64,000 nucleotides of DNA. It comes from Trachythela sp. YZ-2020 (taxonomy: Eukaryota > Cnidaria > Anthozoa > Malacalcyonacea > Clavulariidae). Positions 33,805 to 45,729 of this stretch are shown one piece after another. The stretch lies in NCBI GenBank assembly GCA_016169945.1, contig JADLSH010000382.1, positions 558,001-622,000 of the forward strand, in the 5' to 3' direction. The position numbers and the translations under genes are program-made. Under the pieces are notes generated by a model, which made no database searches, was not told the DNA's origin, and worked only from the letters and a program-made list of their open reading frames with translations. Position 1 is the first letter of the stretch. Each line of letters opens with the position of its first letter.

Positions 33805-33967
33805 CTGCTACAATTATGCCAAATGAGCGCATTCGTCGCTCCAAAGTTCGTTTGCTTACACCCATCATGCTGCTTACTTCGCCAACTTTGAAACCTTGTT
33901 CTAATAAAATTTTCATTTCTCCCTCGTGTAGGTCATATGAGGGATTTCCACGACTTCCGGTGTACAC
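33805..33967 (-). pseudogene. Integrase-core gene, helix-turn-helix exon
   Basis: The minus strand reads TGSRGNPSYDLHEGEMKILL, then EQGFKVGEVSSMMGVSKRTL and ERRMRSFGIIVAG, and ends at a GCAG|GTAAAT donor (33805). This is the N-terminal Myb/HTH module that precedes the integrase core in this family ('G(R)P.(F/Y)...' then a helix pair with G-V-S-x-R-T). The exon is open with no stop. Its catalytic and C-terminal exons lie 4.4-6 kb downstream on the same strand, so the gene spans 27878-33967. The start codon is unclear: an ATG at 33967 or an upstream exon. Confidence 0.65.
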
Positions 33968-34009
33968 TCGTGAACGGAAACATATTGAATTAGAATCAAC
34001 ATGAATATT

Positions 34010-35560
34010 GGCGGTAATCTGACGCCATATAAATATACATTCCGCGTCAATTTTTCCAAAGGCGGAAATATGGAAAAACCCTATAACTCAAGAATATACC
34101 TAGAACTAGGGTACCTGCAGGGTAGGGAATGCTGCGGGACTGTGATTATTCTTTAGCTTCTTGAAACAAACATGCAAACAAATATGCAACACAAATTATA
34201 TTCAGTAGACGGTAATTATATTGGCGCGGCATTGACCCAGTGGCTTGCGGGCTGTCAGTAGATGCATACCCTAGCATAGTTTGCAGGATGAGACAAGCTA
34301 AATATATCACGAAACATGAAAGACATCAAATTTTGTAACTTCTATTTCAAAATATCAATATTTTCCATGTATTGTTCTTCCACATGGAATTCCCACATGA
34401 AACCCATGTTTACTGCGATGAGTAATTTGACACTGCCACGCAAGGAAATTTGCATATTTTTGTAGTGTATAAAAGCGTTACAAATATATACATGTGCGCG
34501 GTGCGCAAAATAATTTTGCATTTGGAAAGCTATGAACGAAAGCGTTGTTCCAATGTTCCATCATTCTGTTCTTACTTTGCTGGATATGTGAGTCACCTAC
34601 ATGTAAAGCACAACTCATTTCAATTCATTGCCATTCGAATATTTGTCTTAGTGCGCGCAGAACTGAGACCCTTCTGTTCTGACAATAACATGCGAACGCG
34701 ACTAGACAAAAATATTAAGTCCATTGTAAAATAGGAATAAAAACATATTTATATGCCCACAGTAGCCTATTTAATAGGTCAAACCTTGCACAAATCAGAA
34801 TGATTCAGTCAGGCAATTTAGACGATCAATTGCATATCTGTGACTTTGTGTCAAGTTCACACGGAGTCAGTGTTTATATTAAATGGAATGGCCCAAGCGG
34901 CATACACGAAACACCACTTGATGCAAAATATGGAAATCAACAAGAGAAAGAAAACGCGAATGGATAGACATCTCTATGTAAGACTTTACAGCACTAACAG
35001 CTCAAGCAAAGTCGATAGCACATTAGAAGAATATATAGTTTATATATAAACAGACACTGAATCTAGCTGCGATCGATTGTGTGCTTTCAGCGTTTCGTAG
35101 ATATATAAATTGAGATTGCCAACTTTCCAAAAAGGAGTAAACAAATGTAAACGTAACATATAAGACAAAATATCCTACCTTGAATGGTAAAAATAGACTT
35201 GAAAAAGCTTTAGAAATTCGATAAAAATTCGAAGACTCCGTCCGTCAAAATCGAAAACCACATGGAACTGAGCGAGTTTAAAATTTGTGTTCTGCGCATA
35301 GCCAGCGCGCACGACCACAATTCCATGCGCTAAATAAAATTTACTTCAAAACTCCCTCTCTGCACATATTAGGCTGCTGCTACGCTCGCTCGCTTCAGGC
35401 TCGCTCGCTCCGCAGCAACAACCTTTCCTAGCTGGTCCAGGATTTATATTTTCGTTGCGTGATTACAATAATTACATTTAAGTTGTTACTCAATGAGACG
35501 ATAAGTTGCTGACTTATGCAATATATTAATATAATTTCTTAAAATAGAAGCAATTACGTG
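34010..35560. other. No gene seen; 5' part paralogous to 14.2 kb
   Basis: 34038-34110 matches 14180-14260. The right end (about 35440-35560, 'ttcgttgcgtgattacaat', 'cgataagttgctg') matches 14410-14480, downstream of the dead paralogue. About 35345-35420 is rich in 'gctcgctcgct'. Between them I recognise no gene. Confidence 0.5.
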
Positions 35561-35562
35561 TC

Positions 35563-35568
35563 TTTATT
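35563..35568 (-). promoter_or_regulatory. Polyadenylation signal AATAAA
   Basis: On the minus strand AATAAA lies 25 bp downstream of the stop codon of the secreted-protein gene. It supports a single-exon transcript that ends here. Confidence 0.6.
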
Positions 35569-35593
35569 ACACAATGTAGTTGGAACATACATC

Positions 35594-36463
35594 TCACTCT
35601 AAAGTCGCTTTTAGTTCGTTTGTTTCTCCGCCAGTCTTTGCTTTAAGGTAGAACTTGCCACCCTTGCCAAAAAATATGTAGCCAACTCCACTTACATCCA
35701 AGTCATAATCATATACAGATATCTTCGAACCAGCTGTCGAATGATCCCTTTTATACTTTTCTATAAAGGCCTTGGCATTATTACAAGTTGGTTTAGCGTG
35801 TAGACGCATTACCAAACGGTAACCTGGATTTGCAGCAGTGATCGCCTGTGCCATTTCACCTTTTAATTGTAGGTTTTCCTGCTGTTGGTCTTCAGCATTG
35901 AGTCTGTTCAAATTGCTGTGTATGAGCAACGCTTTGGTTTTATCGCCTGGACTTTTTGCTATAAACATATCACATCCAGTAAGATCAGCCGTGAAGAACC
36001 AGCTTGCTTTTTTCCATTCCCAAAACATATGAGTATGGCCATTCTCTTGGAACGGTAGACGATACGTTACTTGATTTTTACAAGCCGCGAAATTGTAAGA
36101 AGGCCCACTGTTGTCGGTAGTTTTCCCCAGAATATCTACTTGGTCACCATATTTTGTGTCTAGTCCAACGCGATATGGGGTTACCTGCACATACTTAAAG
36201 ACTCTTTCGTCGTTCAGTGTAGATTGTTCCATAGTTAGTGAGGGATCGTCAGGCTCCGCAACGACTATAATTTCGGTACTTTCGATTCCACCCTGTGGCA
36301 TTGGCAGAAGATTCTTTAAAGCATTTTGTTCGGACGGCCCTCGATTACAACAAAACAGACCAGAACAACTCCTTTTGCTCCATGTATCTGCAGCTGTTTG
36401 GTAGCTTGGTGTGAACCCCAATGCCAACCAGAAGATGAAAATACCCAGCAGGAAAGATCTCAT
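35594..36463 (-). CDS. Secreted 289-residue protein with L-T-G-C motif, function unknown
   Basis: One uninterrupted exon. Residues 1-24 form a signal peptide (MRSFLLGIFIFWLALGF, then small residues), so the product enters the secretory pathway. Mature part: a Cys cluster at 33, 38 and 39, further Cys at 128, 164 and 227, an aromatic strand FWEWKKASWFFTADLTGCDM (residues 147-166), His182 in L-L-I-H-S-N, then a helical region (GEMAQAITAANPGYRLVMRL) and a Lys/Gly-rich end. L-[ST]-G-C with a His 12-18 residues on is the catalytic pattern of the CNF/BLF/CheD-type glutamine-deamidase fold; that similarity is an inference from one motif. There is a dead paralogue at 14.5 kb. An AATAAA follows the stop. 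The absence of introns would fit transfer from bacteria or a retrocopy. Confidence 0.75.
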   Translation of the reverse strand: MRSFLLGIFIFWLALGFTPSYQTAADTWSKRSCSGLFCCNRGPSEQNALKNLLPMPQGGIESTEIIVVAEPDDPSLTMEQSTLNDERVFKYVQVTPYRVGLDTKYGDQVDILGKTTDNSGPSYNFAACKNQVTYRLPFQENGHTHMFWEWKKASWFFTADLTGCDMFIAKSPGDKTKALLIHSNLNRLNAEDQQQENLQLKGEMAQAITAANPGYRLVMRLHAKPTCNNAKAFIEKYKRDHSTAGSKISVYDYDLDVSGVGYIFFGKGGKFYLKAKTGGETNELKATLE

Positions 36464-36559
36464 GTTGACTCAAGTGTAAAAGACTACAATATAAAGAGAA
36501 AAGGCCATGAAACTTTGTTGCTTAGTTAATTTCGTAAATAATAGAGAGAGCACGGCGAT

Positions 36560-38020
36560 TTTATGGTCAAAAAATAAATGCTTGTTCAAATGGCTATGAC
36601 AAATACGTTTTTGACCATTTTGGGCGAAATCGCATTTTTCATAACCATTTGGGCAGGCGTTTAACTCTTCCTCCCTCGGTTTTCCCGCCTGCACTAATTT
36701 AAACAGGCTAGGTTGTCACAAACAAGGCTTGAACCCACGCTTTCTGTTCTTGTTTAATATGCAAAATCTCACTTTCCACAAAAGGAGTGAGACACGCAAT
36801 AGAGTGTATATGAAGCCGATTTTCGCAAGTATAACAAAGCATTTCCTATACCCTAAATTCCACGTGCGATCTTTAAAATAATTGGATGTGGTAACGTTTG
36901 CAGCGGAAATTGTACAGATCATGTGGAAATATGACTAATTCTACAAAGACTTTAACTACGCTAGTTACGCAGGTTAAATATTACATGACATATTAAAACT
37001 GCCAAGTAAATTTACACAATATGGTATTTTCCGTCCGCAAAAATGATATCATGATACAATGCACTTAACATTATTTAAACAAACGTTGTCATGTTTGTTT
37101 ATTTAAGACTCTTTCTTTCGTAAAAATAACTCAAAACAGACAACATCGACATTGTTTGCAAAAAATATGTAACGATCTATATCACTAAATGATATACTTG
37201 TTAAATACATGTTCAACCAATCATAATAAAGTGCTGATCTCAGCCAATCATTCTGATAAAATTATGGAATTTGACTAGCCAATCACTTTTAAGAAAAATG
37301 TGATTTGGCAAACCAAATCTGATCAGAACAGAAGTAATTGCATGTTTTTTGCATAAAACAAAATATAAAGGCTAAATATACCACAAAAAATACCCTGGAA
37401 CTTTACAAGAAATAATGGGCAAATTACAGACAAAATTTTCAATAAACATTACAAAATTTGGAGACAAAAGAAAGTAATGTACGCTAAGAAGGGAATAAAG
37501 ATCAATTATTGCGACGAATTATTGCGGTATCGATGTTTGAATGCATGCATTTAACAGCACAAAAAGTTTATCTTAATTTCCTGTACAATTGAAGATATGT
37601 ATAAACATACAATTGTTATCGTTTAAGCTTTGGAATTTCAAGAAATTGGGAACAAAATGTGCACATCTTCATATATTTGACCTACATCAAAGTTCAGCTT
37701 GTTGCGATGCTACGGCGTTTTTGGAGTATGACGTGTGTATTCATTGTATACAAAGATAATAAAATACTGATTCCGGCTTTTGGAAGTAAAAATCAAACTT
37801 GTGATTCGTGCAATTTTGTAATACCGCGTTTTATTCCAGACCAAATTGCACTCAACTCAGTTCAATTACCATTATTTATCATTTATTGAGTAGCTTAATA
37901 ACTCTACTATATCATTATGCAGCGACTTAAAGTTCCATAGAGCGTCTTGTTGGTTCTACTTTACCTGACAACAAAAAGATCGATAACGAAACAGTTTCCC
38001 TGTTTGGTACATTTTCAAAA
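36560..38020. other. No gene seen
   Basis: AT-rich intergenic DNA. 'gggttcaagcc' on the minus strand near 36730 resembles a tRNA B box but has no A box or cloverleaf. 'ccaatcataataaag' and 'ccaatcactttt' near 37210-37285 are repeated CCAAT-type strings. Confidence 0.5.
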
Positions 38021-38283
38021 TAAATAAGATAAAAAAAGGAAGGTTTCTCAAAGGATGGTTTGAGTATATGGTGGATTCCAAAAAAAATTTCCAGATCTAC
38101 TCATCTACTCGGCCAGTAATATGGCTGTCAGCAGAAATTTGATCCTGCAATACCTTGGTGTTGCACTAATCCTTATCCTCAAACAGTATTATATTTAAAA
38201 GATTGAAAAAAAGATTTGTATGCATTAATATATTTATACGAGTACTGTTTTGTACACTTACACAAATGTACAAGTAATACGAG
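38020..38283 (+). repeat. Monomer array, right block, part left of the LINE
   Basis: 'ccagatctactcatctact' (38092) and 'cacttacacaaatgtacaag' (38256) match 2329-2346 and 2547-2565 of the left array in order. The array is interrupted at about 38283 by the L2-type LINE and resumes at 42412. Confidence 0.75.
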
Positions 38284-38437
38284 CAACTTGCAGCAAGAAC
38301 TGAACCTAGTGCTTAACTGCTGTCTGGGTGAATGGACGTGTGCTTTTGAGCTCCGATATCTTGAAATATAATATATATTCGATTAGATTAAATTCAACCT
38401 GAACGGTCAAATATCTTCGTACAAGAACCACTGTATT

Positions 38438-39121
38438 ATGGGAAAACTACAATTGTGCTGGACCGGAGAATTTGAGGATTTGAAGGAGTTCGTAAGCGAA
38501 AATATCGAGTTAAATGCCGTATGGAAGTCACCAGGCGGCGACAAAAAGACATTCAGTGATGGCCATACTACGATATCGTGGCGGAAAAGTAAAAACGTTC
38601 TGCAAATAGAGGGCAAAGATGAGAACACGATTAAAGCAAAGTTATGCTCGGTGTTATGTGGTTTTGTTGCTGCAAGCGCCGGGAGTGGCAATTCGTCTTC
38701 GACTTTATCTGAGCTATCCACTGATGTTGAGGGTATTAAACTCGACGCGACTATTTTTGAAAAAGATATTCAATCTAATAGACTTGCCATTAAAAATGTG
38801 GAAGACAGTGTTAATCAAGTAAGTGAGAACTACAGAGAAATTTGTAATAAACTCGACAATTGTATGAAGGAAATACATTTATTACACAATAACAAGCATA
38901 TGGCGCAATCCGTACAAACATCAGATTATTCTAATTTGGTTGATAAAGTGCCTTATAACGATATGGAGAACAAAGCCTGTGACCCGGCTGGGGAAGTTAG
39001 CACTGATTATGAACTTCCCCTCATTGTTAATGATCAGCATCTTAACATTTCGACGCAAAATAGTACGCTAATTAGGCATGAGACAAAAGAATCGGAAGCC
39101 GTACAAATCCTATTCAAATAG
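38438..39121 (+). CDS. LINE ORF1 protein
   Basis: 227 residues, open from ATG to TAG. The N-terminal part (LQLCWTGEFEDLKEFVSENI, WKSPGGDKKTF, ISWRKSKNVLQIEGKDENTI) matches a domain often found in ORF1-like proteins of cnidarian LINEs. It is followed by a predicted coiled-coil stretch (about residues 85-150: EGIKLDATIFEKDIQSNRLA onwards) and a polar tail. No CCHC zinc knuckle is visible. It probably binds LINE RNA. It ends 260 bp before ORF2. Confidence 0.6.
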   Translation: MGKLQLCWTGEFEDLKEFVSENIELNAVWKSPGGDKKTFSDGHTTISWRKSKNVLQIEGKDENTIKAKLCSVLCGFVAASAGSGNSSSTLSELSTDVEGIKLDATIFEKDIQSNRLAIKNVEDSVNQVSENYREICNKLDNCMKEIHLLHNNKHMAQSVQTSDYSNLVDKVPYNDMENKACDPAGEVSTDYELPLIVNDQHLNISTQNSTLIRHETKESEAVQILFK

Positions 39122-39380
39122 AACAAAGCTGTCATTATAATGTTCCTGGTAGACAATCTTGCTCTAGTTATTTACATGATCGTGGTCAACAATTTCAAAG
39201 CATCCCAGTACGTATCACTCACCGCCCACTGCCAGTGAACCCAGAGAAAGTAAATAAATATAGACGTGAGTACCGGAGTCAGGTTTTTCGACATCGACAT
39301 CAGACAGACTGGCTCAGGCATCTGGAGCTGGTCCGCAAAATAACTCGGTCACAAACTGTTTCTATTCTAACCTAATTGTT

Positions 39381-42287
39381 GTGCCTACGGTCTCTTCTAC
39401 TTCTAAATGTGAACTTACTAACTTATTTGATTTTTCCCTTCTTAATGCCAGATCGGTTAGAAACAAGACTATGATTATTAAAGATTTTGTTGTGGATAAA
39501 AATACTGATATTCTTGCTTTGACGGAAACTTGGCTCCCTCCAAGTGGGAACGATTTGATTATTGGGGATCTATGCCCAACAGGTTATAGTTTTCTGCATA
39601 CACCGAGACATGGATCAATTGGTGGGGGCGTTGGTCTCTTATTCAAGGAAAGTCTTAATATTAAGCGTAATGCACAGGAGGTATTTAGGTCATTTGAATA
39701 CCTTGACAGTTCTTTTTTGAACTTTCTACATATTAGAATTATTGTTGTATATCGGCCGCCTCCTTCATCGGCTAACTCATTGACATCTACTCTATTTTTC
39801 GAAGAGTTCTCATCCTTTTTGGAAGGAATCATTGTATCACCCGGGCAACTCTTGATAGCCGGAGATTTCAATTTTCATCTGGACAATCCTAATGACCCTC
39901 TTACTAAATGGATCTTCTCGTGGATCTTCTCGCTTCCTTTGATTTGAAGCAGTACATTTCTGGATCAACACATGCTAGTGGTCACACACTGGATTTAATT
40001 ATAACGCGATCTGAAGAAAACATTGTTAACCATTACAACATCTTCGATCCTCTGATCTCTGATCATTCAGTTGTGCATTTACAACTATTAATTAGGAAAC
40101 CGAAATTTGTGAAGAAACATTTGCTTCTTCGAAACTTGCGGGCGGTTAATATTCATAAATTCAAAACGGATGTACTAAATTCTTTTCTTCTTAGGAATTT
40201 TACGACTATGGATTTGGTATCACTGGTGAATGAGTATGATTGTCTTCATACTATCTTAGATAACCATGCACCGATTAAATCCCGGGAAATTACATTGCGC
40301 CCTAAGGCACCCTGGTATACTAACGAAATCGATGATAAGAAACGAATTCGGAGACAACTTGAGAGAAAATGGCATAAAACAAGGACGAATGCTGATTGGA
40401 ATCGCTATAAACAACAATGTTATGCTGTAAATAAACTTATCGACTCCTCAAAATCGGCTTACTATACCGACTTAATTAATAATGGATCATCTGATCAAAA
40501 AACCCTTTTTAGGACTGTAAGCAATTTGCTGCATACAAATACGATTATTCGCTATCCATCTTCTCCTGCCCTAATGTCACTTGCCAACTCATTTAGTGAT
40601 TTCTTCACTCAGAAAATTGTTAAAATACGAGGTGATATCGAAGATGAACTCTTGATTAAAAACATAGAAAATCCTATACCTGATGCTGATTCATGTCCTT
40701 ATGAATTTCACACCTTCAGGGAGGTTGGAAAAGATGAGGTGCTCCATTTGATCCAACGTGTCGCAACTAAATCCTGTTCTCTGGATCCACTCCCGGTGGT
40801 CATGCTAAATCACTGTTTTAAAGACATCTTACCCGTTGTAGCTAGAATAATTAACCTCTCCTTGGAAAGTGGTACAATGCCTGACTCTTTGAAGATTGCT
40901 GTTGTTCAACCGTTATTAAAAAAGTACAATCTTTCCTATGAAGAATTCTGCAGTTTTCGTCCAATATCAAATTTGAAATTTGTCTCGAAATCTATTGAGA
41001 AAGCAGTTGCTGTACAATTAACTGATTATCTTACTGAAAATCATCTACATGAGAAATTCCAGTCTGCTTATAAACCTTGTCATAGTACTGAAACAGCGCT
41101 ATTGAGGGTTCAAAATGATATCCTTCAAGCCCTAGATAACGGTGATTCTGTTATTCTTGTCCTACTGGATCTGTCGGCGGCTTTTGATACAGTGGATCAT
41201 TTAATGTTATTAACAAGACTATCGAAACGCTTTGGCATAAGGGGTCGTGTGTTGATTGGCTTACCTCATACCTTACATCCAGGAAACAGTTTATTCGTGT
41301 TGAGGGAACTGATTCGTTATTGAGTGATCTTGATTGTGGTGTACCTCAGGGATCTGTGTTGGGTCCTCTGTTGTATTCACTCTATACTGCCCTCTCGCGG
41401 ATGTGGCTAGGCGCCACAATCTGCGTTTTCACTTTTTCTGATGATGGACAACTTTACATTGCATTCAAAACGAATGATCGTGATGATTTAATATCATCTA
41501 AGATCCGTATGGAGAAATGTATACTTGAATTGGGAAACTGGTTGATGTTGAATAAATTGAAACTAAATAGTGGCAAAACGGAGCTTATATTAGTCCATTC
41601 ACGCTATCATCTGATGCCTCCTTAAATTATATCATGGTGGGAAAGGAAAAATTGTGCCAACTGTTTCAGCAAGAAATCTGGGGTGATTTTTGATGAGTGG
41701 ATCAAATTGGGCGAACATATTAATGGTATCTGCAAGTCAGCTTACTACCATATTAGGAATATTTCAAGAATTAAGAAGTATCTACCTCGAAATTGTTTAG
41801 AAATAATTATTCATGCATTTATAACCTCAAGATTGGATTATTGTAACTCCTGTTGTATGGTGTACCCAAATATTTGCTTCAGAAGCTTCAGAGAGTCCAA
41901 AATACTGCAGCTCGTTTACTAACTGATACTAAGAAATCGGCACATATCACCCCAGTTCTTATCGAATTGCATTGGTTACCTGTCCAATACCGTATTCAAT
42001 TCAAGATTATACTTCTTGTCTACAAAGCTGTTAATGATCTTGCTCCATCGTATCTGAAGGAACTTATGCTGTCTCGTACTTCGCAGCGTACTCTTCGATC
42101 AAATGGAAATGAATTGCTCCAGATTCCTTATTCTAGACTAAAGACATATGGAGACAGATCGTTCTGTGTTGCTGGACCAAGATTGTGGAATGATTTACCT
42201 GTTCATCTTCGGATGTGTGAATCATTAACCATTTTTAAGAAGTATCTTAAAACATATCTTTTTAACTTGTTTTTAAATAGTGTATGA
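39381..42287 (+). pseudogene. LINE ORF2 (endonuclease, RT, C-terminal domain), broken
   Basis: Apurinic-type endonuclease: LLNARSVRNK, ALTETWLPPS, GGGVGLLF, VYRPPP, AGDFNFHL, then SDHSVVHL. RT: DPLPVVML, KKYNL...FRPISNLKF, QSAYKPCHSTETAL, LLDLSAAFDTVDH, CGVPQGSVLGPLLYSLY and the catalytic box. C-terminal domain: LQKLQRVQNTAARLL, IELHWLPVQYRI, SYLKELM, AGPRLWNDLPVHLR. Frame breaks lie near 39910 (beside a 12-bp tandem repeat), 41255, about 41630 and about 41850. The usual Y/F-A-D-D box reads F-S-D-D-G, a second reason to think it is inactive. Confidence 0.88.
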
Positions 42288-44515
42288 TGTATTCTATAGT
42301 TTTAACATTCTTAACACTAGTTTTAATATTGGATTTTGTATTACTGTAAAGCGCCTAGAACAGTCTTGGTTTGTGCGCTATATAAATGTTTATTATTATT
42401 ATTATTATTATGTTAAGACTTAAACATACAATAGAAAAAATAGATTTGAAGAAATTCAGTAATTCAGACGATTCAAAATCAAGACGCTTTTTCTCTGGTT
42501 TCGCTACAAACGTTTTTCATATACCACATCAAATTTGATTGCAACAACAAATTTAAAGTTTAACAAGAAAATTGAGGCCTAAAATAAACCTAACTCGTTT
42601 TATAATGTCTAGATTTTCGAAAATTTTCAATCAAAGAAATATATTCCGTCTTTTTGACACACTTTTCAGAATCTACGTATTTACACTTACCGTTTCTGTA
42701 CCTTCCAGTATTAATAGCTAAACATTTTATAATCTTCTTTTCGTATCGGAGTAAACTGTATATTCTATAAGTATTAATTTAATGCCAAATTCAATCTTCA
42801 AAATTTCGAGATGTTCATGAGAATAAAATGCTTTTCGATAAATTTTGCCTTTGGCTGTATTATCATATTATACACATCATAATCGGATCGTTAAAATGAT
42901 ATTCTACTCTCTAAAACTTGAGATCAGTGATGATGATGATCACTAATCCCACATGATAGCCACAAATGCGCTCAGGTATATGCTTTCCTTTACGCCGAAT
43001 TGCTTTCCTAAACAATTCGGAAACAAATCCTTCATGATTAATTTCTTTAACCAGCTTCTTTGGCTTTCGTCATAAATACGAGGCATCTTCCAAGCGTACA
43101 CTCATGAACACATGTAGCCATCGACAAACGCGTATTAATGTCTACTTGATTACTAGTGGTTTGGTATGATACAGTGTCGATATCGATTGAAAGTAAGAGA
43201 AGTTGGCCGTCATAAATTACTTACACGTACCATTTCAGGACTTGCCAAATCAACTAATTAAGCCAATTTTAATTAATCCATTTTCCAATAAATTGGATAG
43301 TACCACTCCATTACAATACCCGTTCATTGTTCCATTTTGCAACATTTTTACAAAAACACATTTGTATGCCTGCTTATATTCGTTCGTTCTCATGCTACGG
43401 TTTTGGTTAACTATTATAACCATTTGAAAACATGTTTTTCAAACAATCTATTTCTACAATTTTCTTTGTTTGTTTTGCTTAGTACCTTGTGTCCTTCACG
43501 TGTACAATCTTCTATATCGGTACAGATGAACACATGCATGTAGCGATGGATAAACGTATTATTGTCTACTTGGTAGCTAGTTGTTTAGTATTCCACAGTG
43601 TCGATATCGATTATAAAAAAGAGAAGTTGATCGACATAAATTGCCTACGCTTGCCGTTTTAGTATACCTGTCAAAAATAGCTAACCGTTTATCAAACCAA
43701 TAGAGCATATAGGTCTATTTTAGGACAAAAATTCAGCTTACGTACCACAAACAGCACTGTTCAGAAGAAATTGTGTTATACTATCCAAAATGTAATAATG
43801 TACAATATGCCAATGCTATGAATGAGTTCAAATCATCAATATATACTGTGCACCCGTCCGTTGAAATAGTGCACGTTAAAGTAAAACTAACACAAAAGCG
43901 TTCACAGCTTGTTGTCGCAGTTACTTGCAAACCCCCTGCAGGAGACGTGACTAGTTTACATTGAAAAAAATTATGCTATTTTCAGTTTAGTGTATATTGG
44001 TTTTCTATTGAATAAGACCAACTTCCTTGCAACACTCGTTTTTTGTCAGTTTCATTTTGCAACATTTTTACCAAAACTCACCTGTATGCCTGCATATGTT
44101 CGCTAACTTTGTTCTCATGCAACAATTTTGGTTAACTATTATAACGATTTAATTGAAAATTTGTTCTCATACATTCATCTATTTCCACAATTGTCTTTGT
44201 TTGTCTACTTAGTACCTTGTATCCTGCACGCGTACAATCTTCTACGTCGGTACAGATGAACACATGTAGCCATCGACAAAGGTAGCCTACTAATGTCTAT
44301 ACTCGGTAGCTAGTTATTTAGTTTGACAGACAGAGTGTTGATATCGATTAACAGTAAGAGAAGCTAGTTGATCGACATAAATTACCTGCACTTACCGGTT
44401 CAGGACTTGTCAAATCAAGTAAACGTTTATTAATTAACCCAATTTTCAAAAATATTATTTTAACTAGGCTACATAATTATCATGAAAGTTCCTGAAATAT
44501 ATAATATGGGTATGT

Positions 44516-44866
44516 TTGGCCAAGAAAACTATTTTGTTTCTGGTGAGTGGGTTTGTGGAGAATTGACGCGGCGACGCAGCTTTTTTTTCGCGCTTCTTTT
44601 TTTTCTTGAGAGTTAATAAAGAGGCGCTTTTTTTGAGAAATGGGTGAATAGTTTTCTACTTTTTATAATGTGTATAGTAATATTTTATGCTTTTAACGCT
44701 GAACTGTTACCAATAAAATTTACAGGTTTAATAGATCGAATAAAATTCTTATTTAAGAGTACTTCATTTTGCAAGGATATTGATGGACCGTATTTGAAAA
44801 AAAACCCCGTTGACGAGCACAGTTAAAATTGACGTGCGCGCTGACCAGAAATAGGAGATATATTTT
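44516..44866. other. Unidentified insertion in the monomer array
   Basis: Left array sequence '...aaatatataatatggtatg|ctattctgcattctatatag' is interrupted here by about 350 bp of unrelated DNA with 'gacgcggcgacgcagc', T-runs and 'gacgtgcgcgctgacc'. 'tttctggt' near both edges in inverse orientation hints at TIRs, but I could not define them. Confidence 0.45.
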
Positions 44867-45632
44867 GTTCTTATTATTCATTCTATGTTGCTTCAACTTA
44901 GTGTAAAATCCAAACTTCTCGTGCTACGGTTTTTGTTAACTAATAAAGCGATTTAAAATAATTATATCTTTGGCTTCTTTGCTTAATATCTTGCATCATG
45001 TGCACGTACACTCCTTCTATGTACAGATGTAGCCCATATAGGAATATAGCCATTGCTCAACTTAGTGTTTCGTTTTGTGTTGTAGCTACTTATCTAAGTA
45101 TGACACTATACGATTAAAACAAATCGATTTCTAAGAAAAAGAACTAGATCGACATTATTTGCAATCCGGAAATTTTAATTATAGAATGTCAGTATCTACA
45201 CTTACCGTATATGTCTATTTTAGGACAAATATTCAGCTTACGTACCACAAACAGTAGTGATCAGGTGAAATTGTGTTATACTATCCAAAATGTAATAATG
45301 TACAATATGTCAATGTTACGAATGAGTTAAAATCATCAATATATCCTGCGCACTCGTCCGTCGAAATAGTACATGTTAAAGTAAAAGTAGTACAAAAGCA
45401 TTCACAGCTTGTTGTCGTAGTTACCTGGAAGCGCTCTGCAAGAAACGTGACTACATTACATTGATAAAATTGATGCTATTTTTAATTTAGAGTATATTGT
45501 AGGATTTATAAAAAGCGAAGTCTTCACCCCGGCCTGAACAGATATTCGCGCTTATAACAATTGACGATTGTAAGTACATCAGTGTGGTAGCTTCACTTAC
45601 AGAACTATGAAATCGTACTGAATAACGGAGCT

Positions 45633-45729
45633 ATTATTTACCGAAGTCGAGGTGATTATCGGTGAATATTCACCGAGTCGAAGTCGAGTGAGATATTCAA
45701 CGATAAACACCGAGACTGAGGTAAATAAT
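45633..45729. mobile_element. Foldback element with palindromic centre
   Basis: The arms 'attatttaccgaagtcgagg' and 'gagactgaggtaaataat' are imperfect complements, and 'ggtgaatattcacc' (45661-45674) is a perfect inner palindrome. It interrupts an array monomer after 'gaaatcgtact'. Confidence 0.65.

Larger units (their letters stand above)
38284..42411 (+). mobile_element. Full-length but inactive L2-type LINE
   Basis: Order: 5' UTR, ORF1 (38438-39121), ORF2 (39381-42287), and a 3' UTR ending 'gcgctatataaatg' plus (TTA)n (42381-42411), the typical L2 3' end. The array sequence left of 38284 and right of 42411 is continuous in the paralogous left array (2560-2600), which marks the insertion site to within a few tens of bases; some array bases were lost. 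I see no target-site duplication. Confidence 0.88.

Noticed and set aside
36720..36800. 'gggttcaagcc' on the minus strand as a tRNA or SINE B box
   Set aside because: No A box or foldable acceptor stem could be found.
38407..38721. 104-residue minus-strand frame
   Set aside because: Antisense of LINE ORF1.
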